Below, piece by piece: positions 19,821 through 29,449 of a stretch of DNA of 64,000 nucleotides. The stretch comes from Effrenium voratum (Eukaryota; Sar; Dinophyceae; Suessiales; Symbiodiniaceae). Below the pieces are notes generated by a model, which saw only the letters and a list, made by a program, of their open reading frames with translations, ran no database searches and was not told where the DNA came from. How positions within the stretch are numbered: position 1 is the stretch's first letter; each line of letters begins with the position of its first letter. A program made the position numbers and the translations under genes. The stretch spans positions 23,501 to 87,500 of the forward strand of contig CAUJNA010001249.1 of NCBI GenBank assembly GCA_963377175.1, read 5' to 3'.

Positions 19821-20060
19821 CTTTTCAGGCGAACATGATTGGTTCGCCCAACCCGTTTCCGACCCCAATCCCAAGGAAAGCAGCCCCCCCTCCCAGTGGA
19901 GGTTCAGCGACTTGCCTTGTGACATATAGCAAGGGGACGGAACGCAGGGAAATTTGTGCGGTTTTGCGCCAAAAAGGAGTTGAGCAGGCTCCGGGAATTT
20001 CCCCCCAGCCTGCGCACGCTCGATCAGGCAAACTTGAGTGTGATCAAAGTTATTTTCAAA

Positions 20061-21027
20061 CTAGTCGAGGGTCCTGGGCCTCGGAGGCCCCAGGAAGTCG
20101 TCCAGCTGCCTCACAGCCGCCGGCCTGCGTCTCGTCAGCCGGCCCGCCGCGTTGCCGCTGCCCTGCGGCGCCGGCAGCGCCAGCTTCAGCAGGGTCTCGC
20201 GCCCCTCCGTGCTGCGGACGGTCATGGAGTCCACGGCCCCCAGCTGCTGCACGTCGCCGTACTGAGGGTTGAAGCTCCTCGCCGCGTTCGTCGGCGCTCG
20301 GAAGGCGCCCGCGTCCTGCACGGCCTTCACGCGCCGCTCGGTGAGGTCCTTGTTGTGCTGGAACTTGTCGGCGTTGTCTTGGAGGACCCTGAACTCCGTG
20401 GCCGGCTGCTTCTCCACGTCCTCGGGCGCGCCGTGCACCGTCTCGTGGGGCCGCGCGTTGTAGGCCGAAGCGGTCTGCTGAAAGTGGTCGCTCCACTGCC
20501 CGCCCTTGCGCGCCACCCTCGTGGCCAGGTCCTTCTTCAGCGTCTGGATGCCCCGGTCCACCACGGCGATGGCGTTGCGGTCCTCGGGCCGCTTCGTGCG
20601 GTGCACGGCATTTTCGGGCAGCTCCCTGTCCAGCGTGGCGAACTCGTTGCCCAGGTCTGTCGTGACCACAAAGTTCCCGTCGTCCCCCGTCAGCTCCCGC
20701 GCGGCGCGCTTGGTGGCCCGGCCCACCGTCTCGGCGTTCTTGTTCTGCAGAGGTTCCCACGGCGGCCTCCCGGGTGAAGACGTCCATCACCACCAGGCCG
20801 TACTTCGTCTTCCCCCGCGTGTTCTGGCTGAAGTTGATGAGGTCGGCCTGCAGCCGGTCGTTCGGCCCCTCGGCGGCCGACTTGCCCAGCGCGCGCGGCC
20901 GGGGCGCCTGCACCTGCCGGCCCACGTCGGCCTTCCGCGCCTCGAAGGCCATGGCCTGCGTCACGTCGAGGTCGCGGGGGGGCCTGCCCATCGCAAAGTC
21001 GGTAAACCAGCGATCTCGCGTGTCCAC
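20061..21027 (-). pseudogene. rve-family (retroviral-type) integrase, frameshifted
   Basis: The N-terminal frame (from a possible GTG at 21027) carries LQADLINFSQNTRGK, holding the first catalytic Asp, followed by YGLVVMDVFTRE. A one-base shift near 20755 leads to the frame with VVTTDLGNEFATL (second Asp) and IAVVDRGIQTLKKDL, where the third catalytic position is Asp rather than the usual Glu. The C-terminal part has the SAYNARPHETVHGAPEDV segment typical of transposon integrases. Such enzymes integrate polintons and PLVs into host DNA. The stop lies at 20061. It is convergent with the 19116 gene and followed upstream by the fibre gene on the same strand. Confidence 0.7.
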
Positions 21028-21119
21028 GCAAACCCCGTTTGAAGTCGTCGCCAGTCCCTCAGCGTCCGACCATCTTCAAAAGAAGATCACGGTTCGCTGG
21101 AGCTCCAGGAGGCCTGAAC

Positions 21120-21588
21120 ACCGTTTTTTTCCCTACTTGGTGCCCCAAAAAGGAGCTGATCAAGGTTCCGCGGATGCGAGGAGGCCTGAACACACCTCCT
21201 TGCCCCAAAAAGGAGCTTGCGCAAGGTTCCCTGGACGCAGGGAGGCCTGCACACACCTAGCCCCAAAAAGGAGCTTGAGCAAGGTTCCGCGAGAACGCGG
21301 AAGCCTGCTCACACTACTCGTTCTTCGGCCCCCGCTGCGCCTGCCAGGCTTCCACCGCGTCCAGCCGGGCCTGGAAGCCCTTGCACACCCCCCACAGCAC
21401 GCTTGCGCAAGGGTCCCTGGACGCAGGGAGGCCTGCACACACCTAGCCCCAAAAAGGAGCTTGAGCAAGGTTCCGCGAGAACGCGGAAGCCTGCTCACAC
21501 TACTCGTTCTTCGGCCCCCGCTGCGCCTGCCAGGCTTCCACCGCGTCCAGCCGGGCCTGGAAGCCCTTGCACACCCCCCACAGCACGC
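21120..21588. repeat. 186-bp tandem duplication of the fibre gene 3' end plus flanking repeats
   Basis: The interval 21403-21588, holding the last codons and stop of the fibre gene, is repeated almost exactly at 21217-21402. The motif CCCCAAAAAGGAGCT occurs four times (21144, 21203, 21261, 21447), so two further degenerate copies precede. The first copy therefore contains a second, orphaned fibre C-terminus. Confidence 0.85.
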
Positions 21589-24500
21589 TGGTGAGGTGAG
21601 AGTAGTCGAGAGTAACCATCTCCGTGCCGTCGCTCCACCGCGCGGTCCCCGTCAAATTCTTCCACTTCGTTCCTGCGAAGTCGTCCGAGGCGAAGCCCAG
21701 CCTCAGGTCCTCGTTCATGTCCGGGCGCTTGTACTGCTTGGCCTCCACGGAGTCGAAGAGCTGCTGGAGCTCCGCCACGTCGGCCTCCGCCATCTCCGTC
21801 TTCACCCGGCTGTCCGACAAATTCGTGAAGCTCGTGTTGCAGACCACGTTGCCCGTGTTGCCCGCGATCACGAGGCAGCCGGGGTTCCTCTGGTTCGTGG
21901 TCAGGGACAGCTGCGTGGAGAGGCTCTTCGTCTGCACCAGCGCCTCGTCGTTGATCATGATGAGCTCGCACTGGTGCGCCCCGCCGTCCCGCCCCAGGAA
22001 GACCCGCGCGCTCTGGTTGCCCAGCAGCCGCAGCTCCGGGCCGCTGTCGGGGGCCGCGCTGTTGTTGGACACTTGCAGCTTGCTCCAGCCCGCCCAGTTC
22101 TTCGTCAGGAAGAGATCGTCCGAGAAGTCGGAGGTGTTGGTCACGGTGAGCGTGTTGGACGCGAAGAGCTGCGGCGCGGAGACCGTGCCCGAGCTCGTCA
22201 CGTCGCCGCACACCACGCTGCCCGTCGACACTCCGCCGCTCGTGGCCGTGAAGGTGCAGTCCAGGCTCTCGCAGTCCAGCGGGCCCGCGGACGCCGCACC
22301 GGTGATGGTCAGCGTGGCGCCCGTGAGCGCCCCGGTGGCCGCGAAGCTCGCCGCGGTTGCTGCGCCCGAGGCCGTCAGCGTGCCCGTGGACACGTCGCCC
22401 ACCGTGGTGAAGTTCCCGGCGTTGGCCGTGTTGTTGATGGTCAGCGTGCTGCCCGTGATTCCCGTGGCGGAGCTCAGCAGGCCCACGCTGGCCGCGCCGC
22501 TGATGCTCAGCGAGCTGCCTGACACGGCCCCCGTGGACGACAGCGTGGCTCCGGCGACGGTGCCGGTGGCCGTGAGCGCAGCGCAGGAAATGGCGCCCGA
22601 GGCGTCCACGCCCGTGGTGAACACGTCGGTGCAGTTCACGTCGTTGCACAGCAGCTGGTCGCAGCCCACGTTGCCCTGCGCGGTGAGCCCGTCCAGCGTG
22701 GCCGAGCCCGTGAGGGCCAGCGAGTCCGCCAGCAGGTCCGTTACCGAGACAGACTCTCCCTCGAAGGCGCTGGCCTGATCTGCATGCTGTACAGGTCCAG
22801 CGTGCCCGCCGACTGCTGCACCAGCCCGGGGATGGAGCCGCCGAAGGCTCCGAAGTGCAGCTTCGCGATTCCGCCCGGCGGCACCGAGAAGTCCAGGCGC
22901 GCCGTGCTCCACACACCCTGCGCGGCCGTGCCGAGGAAGGTGCCGGTGACGCCCACGTAGTCGTTGTCGGCCGCGCTGACGTACATCACCAGGTTGGAGG
23001 CCGTGCCCAGCCGGTACCGGCAGCCGAAGGAGTAGCGTCTCCCCGGCGTCAGCGTGTGGGTGCGCACGATGTTCCAGGCGAAGGCGCTCAGGGTCATGGC
23101 GTAGCCCTCCAGCTGGAAGCCTCCCACCGTGAAGCTGGCCGAGGCCACGGAGCTCTGGCTGTTGGAGCACACCAGAAAATTTCCTAGCGTGGTGAGCGTG
23201 GGTTCCAGCAGCACCTCGCCCAGGGTTGCCAGCGTGACGTCGTCCGCCCCTCCGTCGAGGAACTCGTGCTTCAGCAGCAGTGCCGAGGCCGCCGTGTCCT
23301 CCTCCTCCGTGTTGCCGGTCTCCAGGGTTGCGTCCAGGATCTGGAGGCCGTAAACGTCCACCGTTCCAGCCGTCTGGTTGGGCAGGCCCGGCGCCTGGAA
23401 GTGCGCGCCGAAGTGCAGCTTCGCCACCCCGTTGGGCGGCACGGTGAAGTACATCTTGGCCGTGCTCCAGGCGCCCTGGTCGCCCACGAAGCTGCCGTAC
23501 AACGGGTCGTAGACGTTGTCGGCCTCGGACATGTACACCACGAATTTGGAGGCCGTGCCGAGCCGGTAGCGGCAGGCGAAGAGCAGCTCTCTGCCGGGCG
23601 TCAAGTTGTAGGTGCGCACGATGTTCCACGGGTTCGCCGCCAGGGTCAGGGTGTAGCCGTCCACGCTTACTCCCGCGGTGTGCGTGGCCAAGACCACGCT
23701 GCAGCCGCTGCTGGGGCGAACCGTCCAGTTTGAGAGCGAGACGTCCGTGGGGCCCAGGATCTGCTCTCCTGTGGCGGCCACCACCTCGTCGGCCCCGCCG
23801 TCGTCCGGAAAGCGCACTGCTATCTGCAGCGCAGAGGCTGCCTCCGTGACTCCGAGCTTGCCCGCAAGGAGGCCGTCTACTTGTGCGATGGTGTAGTAGC
23901 TGAGCAGGGCGGCGGCGATGCTCGAGGCCGTCGCCGTGTCCTGGTCTGCGGCTGGGCGGTACGCCACCAGCGCTGCTGCGATCTGGCTGCTGGTGAACGT
24001 GTCCTGAGCTGGCCCGGTGCGGTAGGCCAGCAGCGCGCCCGCGATGGCCGCCTGCGTCTGCGTGTCCTGCGCGCTCGCCGTGCGGTAGTCTCCCAACAGC
24101 GCGTCCACTTGCGCCGAGGTGTAGTAGCCCAGCAGCGCTGCTGTGATGGCGCTGGTCGTCTCAGCGTCCTGCGCTGCCCCTGTGCGGTAGTCTCCCAACA
24201 ACGCGTCTACCTGCGCCGAGGTGTAGTAGGCCAGCAGGGCTGCTGTTATGGCAGCGTCAGTGCCCGCCGTGGAGTAGCAGTCTGCCGTGATGCTCAGCGT
24301 GTCGTCGCCGTTGGCCAGCGCAGCAGAGAGAGGAGCCACGAAGTGCAGGTTGCGAACGACGTTGCTTTCCTGAACGAGCTCCCAAGTTGTGAAGCCCGCC
24401 CAGGCCGGCGCGTTAACAACTCCGCCTCCGGGAAGCTGCAGGGCGGCGAGCTCCGCGAGGATTGCGTCGAGGGCGCTCAGGAGCGCGGTCTCGCTGGCGG

Positions 24501-25537
24501 AGAGCGCGGCGTTCGTGGCGTACGAGGCCAGCAGCGCCGCATCGGCCTTGGAGGCCTGGAGCGCCGTGATGCTGGCGTCCCGGCTAGCAAGCTGCGCTGC
24601 GACGAAGGCCTCGGTGGCGAGGCCCAGCAGCGCATTTGCTATCTTAGTGTCTACCTCCAGTGGCGTGTCCAGTCCGTCCACCGTGGAGCAGGGCGGCCAG
24701 CGCGCTGGCGTCCGCCTTGCCGGCGAGGGCGGCGTCCAGGGCTGCCGTGGTGACGGCGCCCAGGAGAGCGGTCGAGATCTTTGAGTCCACCTCGGAGGAA
24801 TTGTCCACGGCCGAGAGCAGGGCGTACGCGGTCAGTGCGCTGGCGTCCGCCTTGGAGGCCTGCAGCCCCGAGATGGTGGCGTCTCTGCTCGCGAGCTCGG
24901 AGGCCAGCGCCGCGGCGGTGACGGCCCCCAGGAGAGCGTTGGCCACCTTGGTGTCCACCTCCAGCGGCGTGATCCTCGCCGCTATGTCCAGGGAGTGTTG
25001 GTCCACCACCGGCTTGAGGCCGTAGTTGGCGGCCACCGTGGCCAGCGTGGCGTTGTTGGCCGAGGCGATGGAGCCGTTCATGGCCGCCGTGGTGCTGTAG
25101 TTGGACAGCTTCAGGTCCACGCTGTCCGGGGTGCTCTTCGTCGCCACCACGCCCTCCAGCACGTCGAAGGCCGACTGGTCTGCCTTGTTGGAGAGGCCCG
25201 TGGTCAGCGAGCTCTGCAGCGCGGCGACGCTGCTTCCGTGCGCGGCCGCCTGCCCGTCCGTGGTGGCCAGGGCCGCCGCCGTGGCCAGGGGCGCAATCGC
25301 CGGCGCCAGCGCGCTGCTGTCCAGCTTTGAGGCCAGCTCCGCGGTGACTCTGTCGTCCAGGGACTGGATGGCCGCCGCGTTGTTGCCGGACGCCGCAGTG
25401 TTTACCGCCAGGTCCGTTACTTGAGCATAGGGCGTGAGAGCGAGGGCCAGCTGTCCTGCTGTGACGTGCGTGCCGTCAGTCACCTCTCCGTTGTCCAGGA
25501 CCTCTGGGATGTTGCCCGTGACAGGTCCTTCAAACAT
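21500..25537 (-). pseudogene. Giant fibre protein with S74 intramolecular chaperone domain, frameshifted
   Basis: Read from ATG 25537, about 1,345 residues over three frames (shifts near 24675 and 22775). Order: short head (MFEGPVTGNIPEVLDNGEVT); Ala-rich heptad-like repeats with LASRDATISGLQASKADA; five copies of a 25-residue unit (YYTSAQVDALLGDYRT); two tandem beta-sandwich copies of about 145 residues (WNIVRTYNLTPGR and WNIVRTHTLTPGR); a Ser/Thr/Gly-rich beta-repeat shaft; and a C-terminal S74 domain with SDSRVKTEM, whose Ser and Lys have the spacing of the S74 catalytic dyad. S74 domains trimerise fibres and cut themselves off. The tandem sandwiches are good candidates for host-receptor binding. 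Two frame changes break it. Confidence 0.75.
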
Positions 25538-25737
25538 GTTTTCTTAGGGGTAGGTCTATAACGCAGGGGTGTTGTACTTTCGCAGCGCTCCCTCACAGGC
25601 GTCGCCGCTTGGTGGTATGTTTGACATACCACCCCCTCTTCGGCACAAGTTTCCGCACGTGTCACAGGGCCCGCACCAGGCCCGCACGTTGGCGTTTGTA
25701 ACGGGGCATGTGTATGTTTTTTTCGTACACTTCGAGG

Positions 25738-26380
25738 ACTTTTCAGCAGTTTCTCAAACAGTGAGAATCTGCAAATTCTCAGGCGAACGCCAGCGCAACA
25801 CCCGACCTGCGAATTTGAAGGAGCTCACCGTTTGAGCTCCTTCAAATTCGCCGGTCAAAAGCGAGACCTGCGCACGATGGAGCCAGTGGCCGAAATAACC
25901 GACCACTGCTTCGTAGTTGGTGTGAAGCTGCGTGCCTCCATGCCGGGCAGGCGCGGCTCTGCCGGGCAGGTTCGCCGAAGGCAGTTGTCCCCCCACAGGA
26001 CAACTGGATTTTTTTTTCACGGTTGTCGTCTAAGCCGACAACCTCGACATTTTTTTTGCTGGGAAGAATCTCGACCTTGGCGTGGCAGGAGGCTTCTATG
26101 CCGGGCAGGCGCGGCCGGGCTCCGATGCCGGGCAGGGTGGCGCGGCTGTGAACACGAAGTGCCTCGGAACTTTGCCCGCACCAGGGAATTTGAATTGAAG
26201 GAGATTATCCTTCAATTCCTGGTATACTTCCAGTACGACACGAACGTCTTGCGCACTCGCGGACTTGCCGCTGTGAACACGAAGTGCCTCGGAACTTTGC
26301 CCGCACCAGGGAATTTGCAGTGAAGGATATTTTCCTTCACTTCCTGGTATACTTCCAGTACGACACGAACGTCTTGCGCA
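25738..26380. repeat. Block of covarying hairpins right of the fibre gene
   Basis: Perfect stem-loops occur at 25810-25850 (18-bp stem, loop CCGTT), 25982-26006 (CAGTTGTCC stem, 7-nt loop), 26021-26043 (GGTTGTCG stem), 26192-26218 (GAATTGAAGGA, loop GATTA) and 26319-26341 (AGTGAAGGA, loop TATTT). The last two sit in duplicated flanks: GAACTTTGCCCGCACCAGGG before and TACTTCCAGTACGACACG after. Stems differ between duplicates but stay complementary. CCGGGCAGGCGCGGC repeats are interspersed. Confidence 0.85.
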
Positions 26381-26399
26381 CTCGCGGACTTGCCGCTGA

Positions 26400-27130
26400 A
26401 CCCGTACTTGGGCGAGCCTGTTGGGCGAGCCAGTACTAAGGGGCAGGCGCGCACCTCGCTCTCGCGTCCTCGCTGTCCTGGAAAGCGGTAGGATTTAATG
26501 TGTCGCTCTGACACATTAAAATTCTCGTAATTCTTCATCACTGCCCATCTGTGCCCAGCGCAGGATTCAGGGGCAATCCTGTGCCCACGCCAGGATTGAG
26601 TGTGGCAATCCTGTGCCCACGCCAGGATTGAGTGTGGCAATCCTGTGCCCGCGCCAGGATTGAGTGTGGCAATCCTGTGCCCACGACAGGATTGACGGCA
26701 GGCCCGCACCAGGGCCGCACCAGAGCGAAGCCGGACCGAAACCACGGAGCTGGTTTCTGGCAGTGGAGGATTTTGTCCTCCACTGTATCGAACTCTTCAA
26801 TGACGACACGAACGTCTTGCGCACTCGCGGACTTGCCGCTGACCAACCCGTACTTGGGCGAGCCATACGAGTTTGGGCGAGCCAGTACTAAGGGGCCGTT
26901 GGGCGAGCCAGTACTAAGGGGCCGTTGGGCGAGCCAGTACTAAGGGGCCGTTGGGCGAGCCAGTACTAAGGACCCGTTGGGCGAGCCAGTACTTGGGCGA
27001 ACCCGTTGGGCGAGCCATCAAACGAGGTTGGGCGAGCCAGTACTAAGGGGTTGGGCGAGCCCGTACTTATTGGGCGACCCCGTTGGGTTGGGCGAGCCAG
27101 TACTAAGCCGTTGGGCGAGCCACTCAACCA
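26400..27130. repeat. Degenerate tandem array of GGGCGAGCCAGTACTAAGG units
   Basis: About fifteen copies of GGGCGAGCC, most followed by AGTACTAAGG, lie at 26410-26440 and 26870-27125. The commonest spacing is 26-28 bp; four units in a row (26885-26975) are nearly identical. Confidence 0.9.
26461..26830. repeat. More covarying hairpins and a 32-bp hairpin tandem array
   Basis: TTTAATGTGTC/GACACATTAAA (26494-26520) and CAGTGGAGGA/TCCTCCACTG (26761-26785) both have 5-nt loops; the second is followed by the same CGACACGAACGTCTTGCGCA flank as the pair at 26192 and 26319. Between them (about 26575-26695) a 32-bp unit containing CAATCCTG and CAGGATTG around a 9-nt loop is repeated four times. Confidence 0.85.
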
Positions 27131-27172
27131 CAGTGGACGCCTGCTTCAAAGCTGCGCCTTGGCGCTCCTACG

Positions 27173-27461
27173 GTGCCAGCTCGGCACGTGCCCGCTCAGC
27201 ACTGTGCCTGCTCGGCGCGCTTACCTAGGTGCCCGCTCGGCACGTGCCCGCTCGGCACATTTAGTTACTAGTGCCCGCTCGGCACTGCACCCCCTCCACG
27301 GTGCCAGCTCGGCACCGGGGTTCCTCGTGCCCGCTCGGCACTGTGCCTGCTCGGCACGTGCCCGCTCGGCACTGCCTGTGCCTGCTCGGCACGTGCCCGC
27401 TCGGCACATCTAGTTACTAGTGCCCGCTCGGCACTGCTACTTACTGGTGCCCGCTCGGCAC
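27173..27461. repeat. Cluster of fourteen palindromic 15-mers
   Basis: GTGCC, a 5-nt centre (CGCTC, AGCTC or TGCTC) and GGCAC form a small dyad that recurs fourteen times at irregular spacing, sometimes back to back, sometimes separated by unrelated sequence such as ATTTAGTTACTA. Only the first centre base varies freely. Confidence 0.9.
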
Positions 27462-27474
27462 CGCCCTGCCTCGG

Positions 27475-28160
27475 AGTTCTCCAGCTCCAGGATGAACCTA
27501 CGTACGGCCTGACAGGAAAAAAACAGGGGAGGGGCACGGGGTTGAGCCACATGCGTAATAAATGAAAAAGACGTACAGCATACAACACATTGCAGAAAAA
27601 GAACGTGCAAAAACCGTACCAAAATCATGCAAAGCATAAAATCATGTCGTAAATCATGTCATGCAAAATCGTGTCAGCAAACCATCACAAAAACAAACTT
27701 TGTTCCACATGCAAAATGCGGCGCGTACGGAGCGCCAACCCGCTGAACATCCACTCTCCCCGGGTTCCTTTGCCTTGTGCTAATGGCTAACTTAACAAAG
27801 GCAAACCACTGAAATCCACTCCGAACCTCTGCCTTGCTGGGCGCTATGTGGCCAACCTTGGAAGCACAAGGCAAACCACTGGTTTCATCCCTCCCCAGTT
27901 TTTGCTATATGTGCTATATGTGCTATATGGCCCTATATAGCACATATAGTACAATTTCGCGCGTACAGAGTATATAGCACATATAGTACATATAGCAAGG
28001 AGCTGGGGGAGAGTGGGGGTTCAGCGGCTTGGCGTGTAAGACCCATATAGCACATATAGCACATATAGCAACGAGCCGGGGGAGAGTGGGGGTTCAGCGG
28101 CTTGGCGCGGCTTCAATGCCGGGCAGGCGCGGCCTTGCAGCCATTGGCAAAAAAAAGCGT
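27475..28160. repeat. Non-coding repeat region with inverted repeats and a 15-bp hairpin
   Basis: No gene is visible. CTATATGTGCTATAT and its complement form a perfect 15-bp stem at 27914-27949 with a 6-nt loop. A 30-bp sequence with CCGCTGAACATCCACTCTCC (27738) recurs inverted at about 28006-28036 and 28080-28110. CATATAGCACATATAG-type repeats fill 27900-28070. Confidence 0.7.
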
Positions 28161-28164
28161 GCTG

Positions 28165-28189
28165 CAGTCCTCCCCCCACGGGAGGACTG
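28165..28189. repeat. Hairpin CAGTCCTCC/GGAGGACTG
   Basis: This stem has the same length, the same CCCCACx loop and the same poly-T 3' flank as the hairpin at 25982, but four stem bases are changed on each side, each in a compensating way. Confidence 0.85.
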
Positions 28190-28411
28190 GAATTTTTTTT
28201 TCCTGGGAAGAATCCCTTGGCGCGGGCTCGGCAGGGTGGCGCACCCGGAGTGCCAAGAACATGTTCATCCGACATGTACTCCGACATGTTGAAGAAATTA
28301 AGCGTATAGCAAGAAATCCTGGGGGAATTTCAATGCAGGGTTTCTGCAGGGAATCCCTGCATTCCCTGTATCCCTCTCTTTAGAAGACTTTTCAGCAGTT
28401 CTCAGGCGAAC

Positions 28412-28901
28412 CTCTCTCTGTAGAGGGCGTTTTCCAAATGGCTTATATTGTACCTGAGAGGCTTCTGACACTCGTCCGTCCAGCATTTGACCTCGTCCTG
28501 CGAAGGATTCGAAGTCTAAAACGCTGCGTGCAGGCGTGTGGCTGCAAAATAGAGACCCCTAGATATGCGCTGCAATTTGGCTCCAGGTTGCATTTCAAGC
28601 GATGTCAAGCTTTGCCAAAGGAAACCCCTTTTCCCTTTTTTTCGGGGACCCCTTTTTTTTGGACCCCTTTTTTCTTTTTTTTTGTTTTTCCTTAGCCCTG
28701 CAAAGGTTGGCTCGCTTGAAATGCAACCTGGAGCCAAATTGCAAGCATATCTAGGGGTCTCTATTTTGCAGCCACACGCCTGCACGCAGCGTTTTAGACT
28801 TCGAATCCTTCGCAGGACGAGGTCAAATGCTGGACGGACGAGTGTCAGAAGCCTCTCAGGTACAATATAAGCCATTTGGAAAACGCCCTCTACAGAGAGA
28901 G
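28412..28901. repeat. Large inverted repeat, 190-bp arms
   Basis: 28412-28601 is repeated as its reverse complement at 28713-28901 with only one or two differences; the 111-bp spacer is rich in C and T runs. The outer ends carry the CTCTCTCTGTAGAGGGCG motif shared with 5872. It may be two element termini joined head to head, or a foldback element. Confidence 0.9.
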
Positions 28902-29445
28902 TCCCTGTGCACCACCTTTTCCGGCCACCCCTCCAAGCCAAACCTCGCCCCCATCTCCCCGCTCTCGGCGGAGACAACCCTGTATACCTTTTCGCTCCAG
29001 GCTATCTCGTTGACCCTGTAGGAGCCCCTGCTTTCGATCGGCTTAACCCTGATCCGAACCATATCCCGACCTTGATTTCCGGGCGGGTCACCTTGTGTTT
29101 GGCCCTGCGCTCGATGTTGCGCAGAGCAATCTCAGCCATTTCGGGGTCAGAGTAGGCGAGGTTCGGCGCCACCTGCGTGGTAGCGTGCTTCCTTCCGTTG
29201 ATTTGGTTCAAGATGTCAGGCAGCATGAGGTGCCACTGGCCCCGCCGGCCCGCTCCGGCAGCTATGCGACGCAACATGGCCTCCTTGATGGTGCGGATGG
29301 TGCGCTCCGCGAAGTAGGCGTGGCCCCTGGTCACCTGCTTCTCGATGTCCCAGAAATCCATCAGCTCCTTGAACTCCCTCTTGAACTCGGAGCCGTCGTC
29401 GGAGTACACGTTGGCCGGCGCGCCAGAGCGCGAAGCCGAGCCAGC
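28856..29445 (-). pseudogene. Second rve integrase, truncated, abutting the large inverted repeat
   Basis: The frame carries YSDDGSEFKREFKELMDFW (second catalytic Asp region) and YFAERTIRTIKEAMLRRI (catalytic Glu region), spaced as in DDE integrases. Near 29060 it passes by a frame change into a C-terminal SH3-like tail (MVRIRVKPIES, then NEIAWSEKVYRVV) whose last codons lie inside the right arm of the inverted repeat. The first catalytic Asp is missing: upstream, at about 29430, the sequence changes to the TTCGG-type repeat. It is unlike the integrase at 20061, so it comes from another PLV or polinton-like element. Confidence 0.65.
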
Positions 29446-29449
29446 GTGC

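Larger units (their letters stand above)
5872..28901. mobile_element. Endogenous polinton-like virus (PLV), boundaries tentative
   Basis: This intron-free block is clearly richer in G+C than its flanks and encodes the hallmark PLV set: A32-type packaging ATPase, penton-like minor capsid protein, double-jelly-roll major capsid protein, rve-type integrase and a large replication protein, plus a fibre. Two transcription blocks can be seen: morphogenesis genes on + (6137-11165) and replication, integrase and fibre genes mostly on -. The ends are proposed from related inverted motifs at 5872 and 28901; the coding part is certain only from 6137 to 25537. Nearly all long genes are frameshifted. The host is probably the dinoflagellate itself. 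Confidence 0.75.

Noticed and set aside
26575..26695. CRISPR-like regular repeats
   Set aside because: Units are contiguous 32-bp tandem copies with no unique spacers, and the setting is eukaryotic.
28438..28977. Frames on both strands reading MAYIVPERLLTLVRPAFDLV
   Set aside because: The same peptide arises twice because the sequence is an inverted repeat; no independent support for a gene.
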